Below, piece after piece: positions 31,311-42,230 of a DNA stretch of 57,074 bases. The stretch is from Chara braunii (Eukaryota; Streptophyta; Charophyceae; Charales; Characeae). Position 1 is the first letter of the stretch. Each line of letters opens with the position of its first letter. The translations under genes were made by a program, and so were the position numbers. The notes under the pieces are model-generated. The model saw nothing but the letters and a program-made list of their open reading frames with translations, was not told where the DNA came from and made no database searches. The stretch is from NCBI GenBank assembly GCA_003427395.1, contig BFEA01000372.1, forward strand, positions 1,002,969 through 1,060,042. The letters are read 5' to 3'.

Positions 31311-31894
31311 ACTTCGAAGTGCCATATGGTAATGAGAAGTATAATTATATCATACGATCCCACACTATGTTTTTAATGACTTTTTATTTTTAATTTTCAA
31401 ACATCAGTCAGGGTTGCTGTTGGGGGTGATAGGATGTGGAGCATGCTCCATGCAATCCTACAAGATAAGTTCATTACCATGAAGTTTTCTTTACTGTCTT
31501 TTTCTTTGAGTGCGTGCAAGGTTCGTCTGCTTCTACTAGAACTGTAGCACAATTATAGCTTAGGCCTTTGTGGGACCCTTGCCTGCCTTTCAAGTTCTAG
31601 CTCATCAGCCAAATCTGCAGAGATGACATTGTGGCAGAGCAGTGGTGGTGGTTGTGGTATAGGTCGACAGACTCACCACTGATGCTGATGATGATGGTGA
31701 CGATGATGATTCTGAAATATCCGCGCAGCTAGCACTCATTGGCTTGTGTTCTTCTCTCCGAGAGCATCATATTGCTGGTTACCAATTTCAGAGAAGGAAG
31801 AGCTTCCCGTCTAGTATGGAATTGGAGGCCAATCCTCTTACAAATACAACTGGCAGCCTGTGGCTGTAATTTCACCAGCAGGACAATGAGCAGT
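31311..31894. other. Stretch with no recognised gene
   Basis: Contains a short GATGAT-rich trinucleotide stretch near 31680-31712. Otherwise nothing is recognised. Confidence 0.4.
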
Positions 31895-32062
31895 GTTAAA
31901 CCGCCAGTACCTTTCCCTGCGACCTAGACGGCTGGCTGAAAAAATAGAGCGGCGGTTAACACGGAGGCCGTAAACGGCTGGCGGCGGCGGGCAGACGCAT
32001 CTGTGAAGCTCGGCGCGCAGGGCCCGCGGCCAATGTACGAGAAAGGTACTGGCTGTTTAAGC
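31895..32062. mobile_element. Foldback element A2 (same termini as A1)
   Basis: The left end GTTAAACCGCCAGTACCTTT and the right end AAAGGTACTGGCTGTTTAAGC are inverted copies and share their outermost ~17 bp with the element at 25903-26154. The inner part is GC-rich with GGCGG repeats. Only the termini are conserved between the two, a typical non-autonomous DNA element pattern. Confidence 0.7.
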
Positions 32063-32193
32063 ACAGATTTGAGGCAATTGATTGCCAGTGGTCAAAATGA
32101 AGAATTGGCATGGTTGACAACCTAATTCAGAAGCCAGACCACCAGACCATTGGACACCACCTCACTCAGTAGAGGAGCACACAGAGGGACCTG

Positions 32194-33770
32194 TTGCCAT
32201 CAGGGTCCAGACCGGAATCAGGACCCGAGCAATACTTAAAAGGTACTGAAGCTACAGAACTGTCAGACAGTCCCCTGAAACAAGCAGTCTGCCAAACCAA
32301 AAGCCAGCACCACCCACAAGGAGGGGGGTTTTCACAAACACAACCCCCCCCAAAAAGAAACTGTCAGCAAGAAAAACGGGGCTCGATGACAGAATGCGAA
32401 CAGTTTTTGGGCAATACGAATAGAAGAACGGGCCGGACAGGGCCAACCAGGATCAAGGGCGGGCCAGGGGGGAGCGGGAGAAAGGATGTCGACGGACGAC
32501 AAGAGCAACAGGGGATCAGGACAGAGCAGGGGCCCGGAACCCAAGGGGACACGCCAGATCAGGAAACACAAAAAAAGGGGCAGCAGGCCTTCTGCCCCCC
32601 CCAGCCGCTGACCCTTTTCAACAGGCTTTCGGCCCGCAGCCCATGGATGGGGAGGGCCCAGAGCCCACGACAGCGGAGGCAACTGAGACTCCGGCTCCCC
32701 CGGACATGATTATGATAGACCCTGCCCCGGAATCACGAGGAGACGTAAGAGAGAAGATGAAGGCCCTGGCTGAATGGCTTTACAATTGTTTGAGGGCCCC
32801 ATACACATACCTATCAGCAGATTCTGAGACCGGGCATATAGGGAACTGGTCGACCCGGTGGACAGTAGTCCAAGTCTCACGCAGGCCTAGAACATGGGCT
32901 TCCCCAGTTGGTGGATGGTCAGCAAATTTGGCACCGGGTCTGGTGCGTTGTTCACAAGCAGTTCCAATGCCCGCTCCCCGAGGCAGAGCTCTCCTCTTCT
33001 ACAAATATTGTTCCCATTCCGGCAACCCCCCCTCTCCCACCTCCACCCCCCAGAGCCCCCCTGTCCCCCACCGTGCCTCTGTCGGAGAGACCAACTCACC
33101 CTGCTTCAGACAATCATCCCTCCCCGCCACCAGACCCGGAGGATGATAAACCAGAGCTACCCCATCATCAGCCGCCAGACCCGGAGGGTGATAAACCAGA
33201 CCTACCCCGTTGTCCACGTCTACGCCATCTGATTGAAAAGGGGCTGTTTCAAGGACTCCTCCCCCTCGGGAACAAAGCATTGGTGATCCCAATCCGGAAG
33301 AAACAAGGCCATTGGGAGGTGGGTCTTTCCCCGACAGATCGCAATGACTACTCCCCTAATAGGGGGGAAGTCACCCTACACGGTTGGCAGTTGCCGCAAG
33401 ACCCGGGAGGGACAGGTTGCTTCAAGCTGACGGATGCCAAGGAGTTCATTAGTGCTCACTTCATACCTGGGGCAAAGGCCATGATCAGAGTAGGGTCAGG
33501 ATCCTGCGGAATAGCAGACAATGATGATCTGTAAGTTCTGCTCGACGAAAAGAAGGAAGCAGATCTGACATGGGTATCCCGTAGTATGTTGCTGGATCTA
33601 CAACTCCCTAGGGTCATGACCAGCCAGATTTGGTTTGACACAGAGCTCATCACCTGCCTGAGCTCCATCTTAAGAAAATATATTATCAATGACGGTGTCG
33701 CATGGGACCAACACACTTGGCACCAGCTGTAGCAGTAAAAGGGAGGAGAAGGTCGTGAAGGCCGCAAAAG
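32194..33770 (+). pseudogene. LINE-4 ORF1, frameshifted
   Basis: Three overlapping frames (32194-32709, 32643-33146, 32908-33534) make up a protein with a low-complexity P/G/Q-rich N-terminal half, the block DVREKMKALAEWLYNCLRAP (like SDLHTKLTKLADWIVMNFQG in LINE-5), and a C-terminal block with LRHLIEKGLF, GHWEVGLSPTD, RGEVTLHG and GIADNDDL. After a stop the frame goes on through TWVSRSMLLDLQL and IINDGVAWDQHTWHQL to about 33730. The same C-terminal block is in LINE-5 and LINE-2. No zinc knuckle is visible here, so the element is probably 5' truncated or diverged there. ORF1 proteins bind element RNA; that role is from family knowledge. Confidence 0.75.
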
Positions 33771-33837
33771 GGGAGGAAGCAGGCATGAATTGGGTCAAAG
33801 CGATCTATGTCAGCCTGGCGAGGTACTCTTCAGAACA

Positions 33838-34790
33838 CGGATCTGGATCTCAGATCCGTCAACGTCAATGGTTTGGCCTCCTACAATCCAGACAAAACCC
33901 GACCAATATGGGATATGCTCCGGGGAATAGGGGGGTGTAACTGGTCGGATGTTGTTTGCGTCTGGGCTCATAAAACAGTTTGACCCTTTCAAGCTTATTG
34001 AGCGCACACACCTGGACCGGCCCAGGCTGAACTGCTATATGGGTTCCTCCAAACTCCCGCAGGGAGGTGTTGTACTAGGAAAAAGACACGGAGGAAGGCC
34101 GTTGGGTCTCGACATTAGGAACTTGGAATTAAAAGTCATTTGTATTTTCTGTATATATGCCCCAAATACTGCATCCGAACGGGATAGATTTTTCGCAAAA
34201 ATTCAATCAAAGGTTTCACAAGGTATTCCGGTCATCCCGGCAGGAGACTTCAACGCCGCNNNNNNNNNNNNNNNNNNNNNNNNNNNNNNNNNNNNNNNNN
34301 NNNNNNNNNNNNNNNNNNNNNNNNNNNNNNNNNNNNNNNNNNNNNNNNNNNNNNNNNNNNNNNNNNNNNNNNNNNNNNNNNNNNNNNNNNNNNNNNNNNN
34401 NNNNNNNNNNNNNNNNNNNNNNNNNNNNNNNNNNNNNNNNNNNNNNNNNNNNNNNNNNNNNNNNNNNNNNNNNNAGACTTCAACGCCGCCCCAGATCGAT
34501 GGCTCGACCGCTGGCAAGTTATCCCCTCCACCTTGCGACATGCCGAGAGGACGAAAACATGCTCCTGCATTTATGTAACTCACTCTCCCTCTTTGACACA
34601 TTTCGTTGCACCTTTCCCCAAGAAAGGACCTTTACCTGCATCCGAAATAACAACCTGACCAGACTCTCCAAATCAAGGATCAATTTAATCCTGACGTCAG
34701 AAGCCCCGGCAGTCAGTTTGACAGTAGTGGTGATTCTACCCTCAAGGCCTCACGCAGGCTTTGACCACAAGACGTGTATGGTGGCATTAA
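33838..34790 (+). pseudogene. LINE-4 ORF2 endonuclease domain with internal gap
   Basis: Starts DLRSVNVNGLASYNPDKT and reaches SDVVCV, but then goes to WAHKTV instead of QETHL, so the catalytic glutamate segment is lost by a small deletion. It resumes at FCIYAPNTASERD and PAGDFNAA, where a run of N intervenes. After the gap it reads DFNAAPDRWLDRWQVIPS, FTCIRNNNLTRLSKSRINLI and AGFDHKTCMVALTFRKRPDQ. Other breaks shift frame at 34.54 kb. Confidence 0.88.
34260..34474. other. Assembly gap (215 N), probably spurious
   Basis: The 15 bases AGACTTCAACGCCGC stand both immediately before (34245-34259) and immediately after (34475-34489) the N run. Merging them gives a continuous AGDFNAAPDRWLDRW reading identical in layout to LINE-2. 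The two contigs therefore appear to overlap. Confidence 0.9.
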
Positions 34791-35432
34791 CTTTTCGGAA
34801 GAGGCCGGACCAGGGGCCCGACTTCTACAAGCTAAACACATCATTACTCCGGCTCACTACATTCCGAGATTACCTCGCTCACGCTTGGGCATACTGGAAG
34901 GACCGCTGTCCCGAGGTAGAGTCCCCTCTGATATGGTTCAACAACGGCTTGTTTTTCTTGGCAAAAAATTGCAATGAGTTCTCGAAGCACCTATAGCCAA
35001 ACAACGCCTAGCCAAACAACGCCACCAAAATGAACTTGACCTAATGACTCAACTTCAAGAGCTAGAACAACAACTAGACCCGCACTAGCCGGAGCAGCTC
35101 ACACAGATGATTCAAAATGTGAAATCTCAACTGTTAGAACAGGCTCAGTATCGGTGGTAAGGCAGACAAATCGGGGAAAACTATCAAAGTACTCGACTGA
35201 CGGCACGATGGACACCAAATTTTTCGGCTTCTCGCAAGCGAGAACCAAATGATCTCTCGTGAAAGCCTTGTACAACCCAGATGGTACGGAAGCACACCCC
35301 ACAATCACAACGGCAGGTTGTGTCAAAATCGCCCGTGACCTTTTCAACGATCTGTTTGCATCTCACATCCCACTAACCAGCGAGGACAACCGGCTGCGTC
35401 AGATTGAGGAATTCCTCTACCTTTTACCAGAT
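34790..35432 (+). pseudogene. LINE-4 ORF2, region between endonuclease and RT
   Basis: DQGPDFYKLNTSLLRLTTFR, HAWAYWKDRCPEVESPLIWF, NNGLFFLAKNCNEFSKHL, then in shifting frames EALYNPDGTEAHPTITTAGC, VKIARDLFNDLFASHIPLTS and RQIEEFLYLLPD. It stops at a T-rich tract at 35433, just before the RT core. A 15-bp word TAGCCAAACAACGCC is duplicated at about 34995-35025. LINE-4 therefore lacks RT, linker and zf-RVT in this window. Confidence 0.88.
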
Positions 35433-35955
35433 TTTTTTTTTTTCTTTTTTTTTTCTTTCTTTTTTTTACCGGGCGCAGTGCCCAAGGCTGATATTATCAA
35501 TAAGAAAATTGAGGTCGGGGTCCTCACAGTCTACCCGGAGCGGCCAATGATGATGATGCTGACGATGGTGATGATTATGACCATACTACCATAGTATGAG
35601 GTTGAACCTCTGTCCATCAACCAATCATTAGTGGGAAGACATCGGTGTTCCGGGTGTGAAGGGTGGAGATCAGGGTCATTGGCGAAGAGGAGGTTCACTG
35701 AAGAAAGGAAGGATAACAGGATTGACGAAGGTGAGGAAAACAATGGTGAAAATGCTAGGGATACATTCACTACAGGCAAACTGATGAGGTGTCGAGTCTA
35801 ACGCAATCAAAATGATGTCTCCTCAACACCGATCAACCATTCACTGAAGGAATAAGAGTCGACAGTAGCAGTTGTGTCAAGAATCGGCCTGGATGATATG
35901 TTGATGTGGCAATTAAGTGTCAAGACCTCGTATGAAGTAAAGGAGGAAACACTAA
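35433..35955 (-). other. T-rich tract and small zf-RVT scrap
   Basis: A T/C tract (35433-35467), a GATGAT trinucleotide stretch (35548-35575), and at about 35603-35651 on the minus strand the peptide EHRCLPTNDWLMDRG, a scrap of the zf-RVT region of this LINE family. The remaining sequence to 35955 is unrecognised. The opposite orientation to LINE-4 and the T tract hint at a truncated inverted insertion. Confidence 0.5.
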
Positions 35956-36915
35956 ATTCGTGAAAACCTAACAAAACTACAAAACCTAACATTTTTTATA
36001 GAATGAAAAAGTAAAAGTCAAACTCTTATTTTTGACACATAAAAGAGAGCGTTTTTAACTGTTCCCCAAGAAAGGAGGCAAAAAAAATGGCAAAAAATCT
36101 AGTGATTCTCAAAATGTGCAAGAAAATCCTTTCCAATAAAAAACATGTTATAACTTATAAGACTATAAGTCGTTTTCAGTAGATTGAAAAAAAACATAGC
36201 TCAAACAAGACAATCTCTAAGAAATGCAAGGCGAACTCGAAAGAACGTTAAAAAAAAACAGTTCTAGTGAATACTCATTTATAGAACTATGGGTCGTTTT
36301 CAACACTTTGGTAAAAACCAAGTTCTGCGAAAACTATTTTATATAACTATAAATTAATATAATACGTTTGTAAGTTTACTGTAAAACCCTTCTTAAAAAA
36401 TATATGTTATGTAAAAGAAGAACTCAAACAACTTTCGTCTCTGGGACATCTTCAAATTCTTAGTCAACCATGATTTAAAATTAAAAAATGGAAAAATATT
36501 TCAATAAGAAATACTAAAAAATAATATTTTCGTTCATGTATGAGGGAACATATCCAAGAGAATGTATTCGCGAATAGGAAAATATATGTGCGTGTTTGGG
36601 AAACCCCCGAAAATGTTTGTCGTGCTTCATACCTTATAGAACAATAAATTTGATTTTTTAAAATAAACAAAAAATTGAGATATTTCGATTCTTGAATAGA
36701 CGGTGCTTTGCAAGGTAGTGATTTTTTTGTAAAAAGACTCGCTTCTCTCCTCACCACTTCCAGTGGTTTTGAAAAAGTACTTTTTTATTCATTTTTTGCG
36801 GTTAATTTACTTCACATAAAATGTTGTTCATGTAGGAGGCCTGAAAATGTACTATCGGAATTTTTAAAACTTTTCGTGCAAATCTAATAATGTTTTTTGT
36901 TAGGTTTTCACGAAT
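35956..36915. mobile_element. AT-rich terminal-inverted-repeat element (~960 bp)
   Basis: The left end ATTCGTGAAAACCTAACAAA is matched by the exact reverse complement at the right end, 21 bp in all (35956-35976 and 36895-36915). The interior is strongly AT-rich, without coding frames, and contains repeated words around ACTATAAGTCGTTTTCA and ACTATGGGTCGTTTTCA plus palindromic TATAACTTATA. No target duplication is evident by eye. It is most simply a non-autonomous DNA transposon. Confidence 0.7.
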
Positions 36916-37213
36916 CCTATGTTAGGAGCTATGTCCGATGAACCGCAACATCAAGAGGAAGGTGCATCTCTTCAAGTGAGTCTCCTCTTCCCTACCTGCC
37001 CTCTTCCAACTCTCTCAATCTTCCCCAAATCCTTGGTTCCTCCCTCCTCGCCAGCGAAGCCAGCTAAACCAGCAAACAAATTTTCAACAACTTAAGCTAC
37101 TTACTACATAACCTTAGACCTGACATAATTTAATTTATCCTCTGTTGAGCACCATTGATCTAATTTTTCCGCAGATTTTCGCAGATTATTAAGAAGCACG
37201 TAAATCCATCACA
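36916..37213 (+). other. Leader region upstream of LINE-5 ORF1
   Basis: About 300 bp between the TIR element and the first ORF1 codons. It could hold the LINE-5 5'UTR, but no promoter motif is recognised and the 5' end of the element cannot be placed. Confidence 0.35.
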
Positions 37214-38213
37214 ATGAAGCAGGGTTTCAAACGGGCGAGGAGGCAAGACTCCCTGTTATTTTATCAGGGTGCCATGAGACACAAACTATTTAAACAGTTG
37301 GGCCCCTTGCCATATGCTCGTTCAAGCATTAACCAAACAACCCGAGGTTATGGGAAAATGCACATTATCCAAACAGGGGGCAAAGAGAAAGAACGAGGGC
37401 AATCACCATGGAATGCTTCACAGAACTTGTTGGGGTCAAAAGATGAGGATGCAAAAATTTGCAGTACCCTCTTCACTTCTCAATCATGAGAGGAAACTCA
37501 TGTCATCCCCTGACTCGGGCATGCTGACAGGAGAGGATACTCAAAATCAAGAAATGATGAAAATTGAGAAAAATGATGACAAAATGTTGACTGAGGAAGA
37601 AAAAGCATCAGAACAGGATAAAACGAAGCACAAATTCTCCCCTACAGCGAGTGAAAATAAGCCTCCTCAGACATCACAGTCATTGCAGCCAGCCCAACGT
37701 GGTGTGTCTGCTGCAGGATCCAAATCAGCCCAACCATCTTGGGTTCAGCGGGTGAGAGACACATTACATGTCAAAACTCTCACCATTATTTGCCCGACCG
37801 TTAGCCCACCTGGCTTGCCAGCAGAGGCGTTAAGAGTACCCTTAAAGAATGTATCATCGGCACGGGCTTATTTCCTCTCCCTCTTTCTTCTTCCTTCTGA
37901 ACAACAGGTTATTAATCAAGGAGGAAGAAAAAACTCAATGAAATCATACCCCACTGATAAACTGGCAAACAGGGATGCAATATACACAAAGCATGTGAGA
38001 AACTGGATCTTCTATAGGGACACCGCGAATAGATCAATGAATGGTAAGATTAAGTGGATCTGCAAAAGATTGGAATCTATGAAAGATGGACCGGAAGCGG
38101 TGATAATTTTTCTTTTAATACAACCTATCTCGCCAATTGTTTTTACTGTTCTTTGCCTATTTGACCAAGATAAACGTCAAATGGATCGATGGAAAAATCT
38201 AAGATGGAAATGA
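37214..38213 (+). pseudogene. LINE-5 ORF1, N-terminal part
   Basis: Two frames: 37214-37489 begins MKQGFKRARRQDSLLFYQ and overlaps a longer 299-codon frame, 37314-38213. The latter is K/E/Q-rich for the first half, then has SWVQRVRDTLHVKTLTIICP, SSARAYFLSLFLLPSEQQ, IKWICKRLESMKDGPEAVII and CLFDQDKRQMDRWKNLRWK. The order (charged N-terminus, then a folded block ahead of a zinc knuckle) resembles plant LINE ORF1 proteins with a DUF4283-like domain. That resemblance is by eye only. Confidence 0.6.
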
Positions 38214-38220
38214 TCTGAAA

Positions 38221-38900
38221 TTAGAATCTACCGCTGGCTACCAAAAAAAATTGGACCAGAAGAAAAGAGAGAACAAATGATAAGACTTTTACTGGGTCGA
38301 GCTGCGACATATTCCAATAGAAGTGCAAGCGGCATTCATCCACGACTTTGGATAAAAGTTCAAAATTGTGGATTTCATTGACCCTTTGCCCACACATGTC
38401 ACAAAAAAAGACGACTATTTCATGATTGCTCTTGAACTGTCGAAAGATCAGGTTTTCACAATGGACGATAATATTCTTTTTAGGATGGGGGGAGGATCTA
38501 TTATATTCACACATCCCATACGTTTCGACCATGGTGCTTTAAGTGCGAAGCATATGGGCATCTCAATATGGAGCTCGCCTGTCCTCAACATCCACGACAT
38601 GTCATCCCTTCAGACCAAACCCTTAAACGGGACCCAAAACGTCATCACAAATGGATCCCAACAATACTAAGCTATAAAGGATGGGTGTATAATGAGGATT
38701 ATAATCAGGCATGTCAGTTAACTGGCTGGTGCTGGGAAGGTAGGGGAGAACTTAGAAAATCCCCACATCCGCCAACTGACTGGTTACCTCCTCAACCCTC
38801 CGCAGTACAACAACAATTGCAGCACTCTCCTCAGTCTCAAGGAGGAAGAGGGGGACAACCCCAATTCTCACAGTCCCAACATTTACAGCAACATGCCTAA
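38221..38900 (+). pseudogene. LINE-5 ORF1 middle part with CCHC zinc knuckle
   Basis: In shifting frames: YRWLPKKIGPEEKREQMIRL, DFIDPLPTHVTKKDDYFMIA, then CFKCEAYGHLNMELAC encoded at 38535-38582. This is C-x2-C-x4-H-x6-C, a variant of the retroviral-type knuckle C-x2-C-x4-H-x4-C. A Q/S-rich tail (QQLQHSPQSQGGRGGQPQFS) closes the 38568-38900 frame. Knuckles of this kind bind single-stranded nucleic acid. Frame changes near 38.2, 38.37 and 38.55 kb show decay. Confidence 0.75.
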
Positions 38901-40687
38901 AAGACCCAATCTCGGAACGGGTCTAAATCTGTTGGACCCTCAGGGACAGTTGAAACTAGGGAGACTAAGGACACTATGGGGATTGGTGGGACTGTGAAAA
39001 AGGGGGACTCACAGAGCAAACAAAAGGAGTCAAAGGTTACTAAGATTTCAAACTCAACTGAGGAAGAACAAACCCATCATGGGAATGAAAATCTAAAATC
39101 TTGGGGTCCTTCCCCCTCAGCATACATGCCAAAAAGTGGTCATTCGGAATGAGAAGTAGTAAGGAGAAAGGTGGGAGAAGAAAAACAGAAATTTGCTTCC
39201 CAGTACGCCTCTCTGCCAAGGCAGTTTGAGCAACAGATTTCGAATAAGGTCGGAGCCAATGACTCCTAAGTTGTTGAGAAAATGGGGACTTTGGTACCTC
39301 TTGACGACTGCATTTTGGACCCAATGGAACTAGACATTCGCAAGGATGTCTTTGATCCAGAGTTGATAGAGGTGGAAAAAGCTCCAAATGCTGCCTCACC
39401 TCTCACATCGTTGACCACATCAGTACTTCCGGAGGATAGCAACACAGAGCTGACATCAGACCTGCACACAAAATTGACGAAACTTGCTGATTGGATCGTA
39501 ATGAACTTCCAAGGTTGAATTCCCCAATGTGAAAAATGAGAAATGGTTGCAAATCTACAGGAAAATAATGCACATTCTAGTCAACAGTGATAGCCTGAAG
39601 ATTGTTATGTAGTATGGCTTCCCACCACAGACGGATTGGTTAGGCATTTGTAACAAACTGTTTGGTGTTATCCTAACTCATTTCGATCTCATGATACTCG
39701 AGGGGAATATTATCCTGTCATCGTCTCAGCAAGATAACCAGTTGAGGAATGTTCACCTCTCATATTCCTTGAGAGCAAGTGACCAGCAGACGGGAGTTCG
39801 GTCCAATGAATCCAGTGGATCCCAAGGAACTAAGAAAATTAAACAACTTGCAAGGAAAGACAAAGAACGTGGAAGGATAACCGTTTTGAAAAAAAAAAAA
39901 AAAAAAAGATGGAAGGAAGGGAGAGTGAAGAACCTTAGAAAAGTGGTACGTCAGACCCCATCAAGATGGAAGAAACTCAGCCACTATGCCTTGACCCCCA
40001 ACAAAGGAAAAAGGAAAAAAAAAAAAAAAAGGACGCCAGATTGAGCAAAAATAATATCAAAGCGAGACAGGCACAGTGACAGACTCCAGATTCTCTATCT
40101 ATGAGCATGCCCAACAACCAGCAAGGGGGAAATGGGTCACAAGGATCACAACTATCCATAGTGATTAATCTCACTCTTCCCACCCCTCCCTTATATTTTA
40201 CGCTTATGATATGTGAGGATTCCTTGCTAGCATCCCCTTTGGAATATGGCGTACAAGCAGGTTCATTGGGACCCGTCACAAATGGAATGCACCCTACCCT
40301 GATCCCATTCGAACAGACTGAGGCGGATAAAGCACATGCCATGAACAACTATCTCACATTAACAAATGACGGACAAGCTGAATGTGGGGTAGTACAACAG
40401 GAAGTTGGGCCAACTCAGAGCTTAAACGAACTTCGGTTCCCTGATGAAGATTTACGACCCAACAGACCAATAGAAATGGAAAAAATCAATGAACTCAAGG
40501 AAGTGGTGTCCGAATTAACTAGGGAACGCAAATATCTTATCTTACCCACAACCAAAAACGTCTTCCACCCACCCAAACAAATAGGAATCATCCAAAGGAT
40601 AAACAAACAATTGAGGGAAAAATTAATATACTTATAAAAGAGTCTCAGCCAGAGCAATCAACAGGGGCTATTGATCTCACAGAGGAT
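38901..40687 (+). pseudogene. LINE-5 ORF1, central low-similarity part
   Basis: Between the zinc knuckle and the C-terminal block. 39282-39518 contains ELTSDLHTKLTKLADWIVMN, the counterpart of a block in LINE-4 ORF1. 40101-40637 (178 codons, MSMPNNQQGGNGSQGS...) is hydrophilic and ends EKINELKEVVSELTRERKYL, a likely short coiled coil. A-rich runs at about 39888-39907 and 40016-40030 are probably expansion sites. Stops separate the frames. Confidence 0.55.
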
Positions 40688-41353
40688 TTGTACACATCGG
40701 AACAATCAATAAGAGACCAGGAAAATTATGAGAAGAGTTCCCCTATTCCGCTGGTGTCAGAGCTAACAAGCAAACGACAGAAACTCCGTCAACTTTTAAC
40801 TTTATGTCTAGAAGGGACCTCTCTATCCAAGAAGGGGATTGTGATCCTCCCAGTCAGATGTAATGAAGGAGCTTGGGAGGTGGGTCTCTCAGAACCACAA
40901 GGAGCTTTGTATGGTGAAGTAGCGCTACAAAGAGTTAACTCCTCCTTCCTCTCTTGGTTCGCTCTCACAAGGGGAATAACTGGCAAATCCTTACTTAATG
41001 CTAACATAACAACGTGTATTAAGGAACAACTCCCCCCAGGTGGAATAGCCACATTAACAATGGCATCGGAGTCATACAAAATCGCTGACAAGGATGTATA
41101 CCTCAGGTATGAGATGTCAAAACAAATAGACCTCTGCTGGTTCGGGAGTGAGAATTTAAAGAAAATTCAACTGATGAAAATTAAACCAGGTAAGTTTTGG
41201 CCAGAAATGGATGTATGTACAATTCTCGTTGATCTCCTACATCAAGGGACTCTCAAGATAGGTGGGATCTTGGATACAGGCAGTTGGAAAGACCTATCAA
41301 GATATTGTATCTTAATAAAATATATTGTCAGAAAAACTAGTTGCTTTAAATAA
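40688..41353 (+). pseudogene. LINE-5 ORF1 C-terminal conserved block
   Basis: A 221-codon open frame with KRQKLRQLLTLCLEGTSLSK, GIVILPVRCNEGAWEVGLSE, GALYGEVALQ, ATLTMASESYKIADKDVYLR and GTLKIGGILDTGSWKDL. The W-E-V-G-L-S core, G-E-V, and I-A-D-x-D patterns recur in LINE-4 ORF1, and the last also in the LINE-2 remnant. I cannot name this domain. Its place directly before ORF2 in three copies supports its being part of ORF1. Confidence 0.7.
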
Positions 41354-41440
41354 AACAAACGAAAATAGAATGACGGGTATTAACGTCATTGATGCATTAT
41401 ACAACATAGACAATGAATGAAAGATTCTCAAGAGAAATAC

Positions 41441-42230
41441 AGATTTAGATATCAGATCCCTGAATGTCAATGGTTTAACATCGTCCAAGCAGAATAAAAA
41501 ACAAGCTATTTTTTATCAACTTAAAGGTATAGATAGTAAAGAATGACCTGATGTCATCTGTATTCAAGAAACTCACCTTATGGACACAGTTACTCACAAT
41601 TATTGACATAAAAAGATTTGGTCATATCAATCTTTTAGAGCCCATGCCCCCAAACCGGATAACGCATGTGTGGCCATCTGGATACCCCCTGATTATAGGG
41701 TGGATGTAATCCATTGGGAGGCAGATCCACAACAGGGAAGATGAGTGTATATTTTAGCAATGCTTGAAATAGAGGTTGTCAGCATTCTATGTGTGTATGG
41801 TCCAAATGACGTTGGCGGCTGTCAAGTTTTCATTAAGAATATTCTTCCATGCCTTCCAGTTGGCGTCCAAGTCATCATTGCATAGAATTTTAATGTTGAT
41901 CCAGATTGCCATCTAGATCAGTTACACATACCTTCACCGACTTACATATATTAAATCATGTGAAATAATAATAGCTAATCTATAGCATACCATCAATCTC
42001 TTTGACTCGTACAGAAGACTTAGTCCAACATAAAAAAAAAATACTTATTTTAGGAAAAGTCAATCAAGACAAAATACGAAGTCGCGGATTGACCTAATTC
42101 TGGCGGCAGAAGAATTACAGGAGGCATTACAAGTTGCAGAAATTTTTCCCAGGAGTCCCTATTCTGGGCTGGATCATGCAATATGCGTTGTTGTTTTCTC
42201 GTTTCGAAAGAAAACAGATCAGGGGAGAGG
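41441..42230 (+). pseudogene. LINE-5 ORF2 endonuclease domain
   Basis: Starts DLDIRSLNVNGLTSSKQ. Then PDVICIQETHLMDT (catalytic E kept), AIWIPPDYRVDVIHW, LCVYGPNDVGG, and IIA-stop-NFN where the family has A-G-D-F-N, so the catalytic aspartate is lost. It resumes with KSRIDLILAAEELQEALQVA and YSGLDHAICVVVFSFRK, the conserved terminal histidine. About 80 bp between (42.0 kb) are scrambled. AT-rich compared with the nested LINE-6. Confidence 0.9.
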
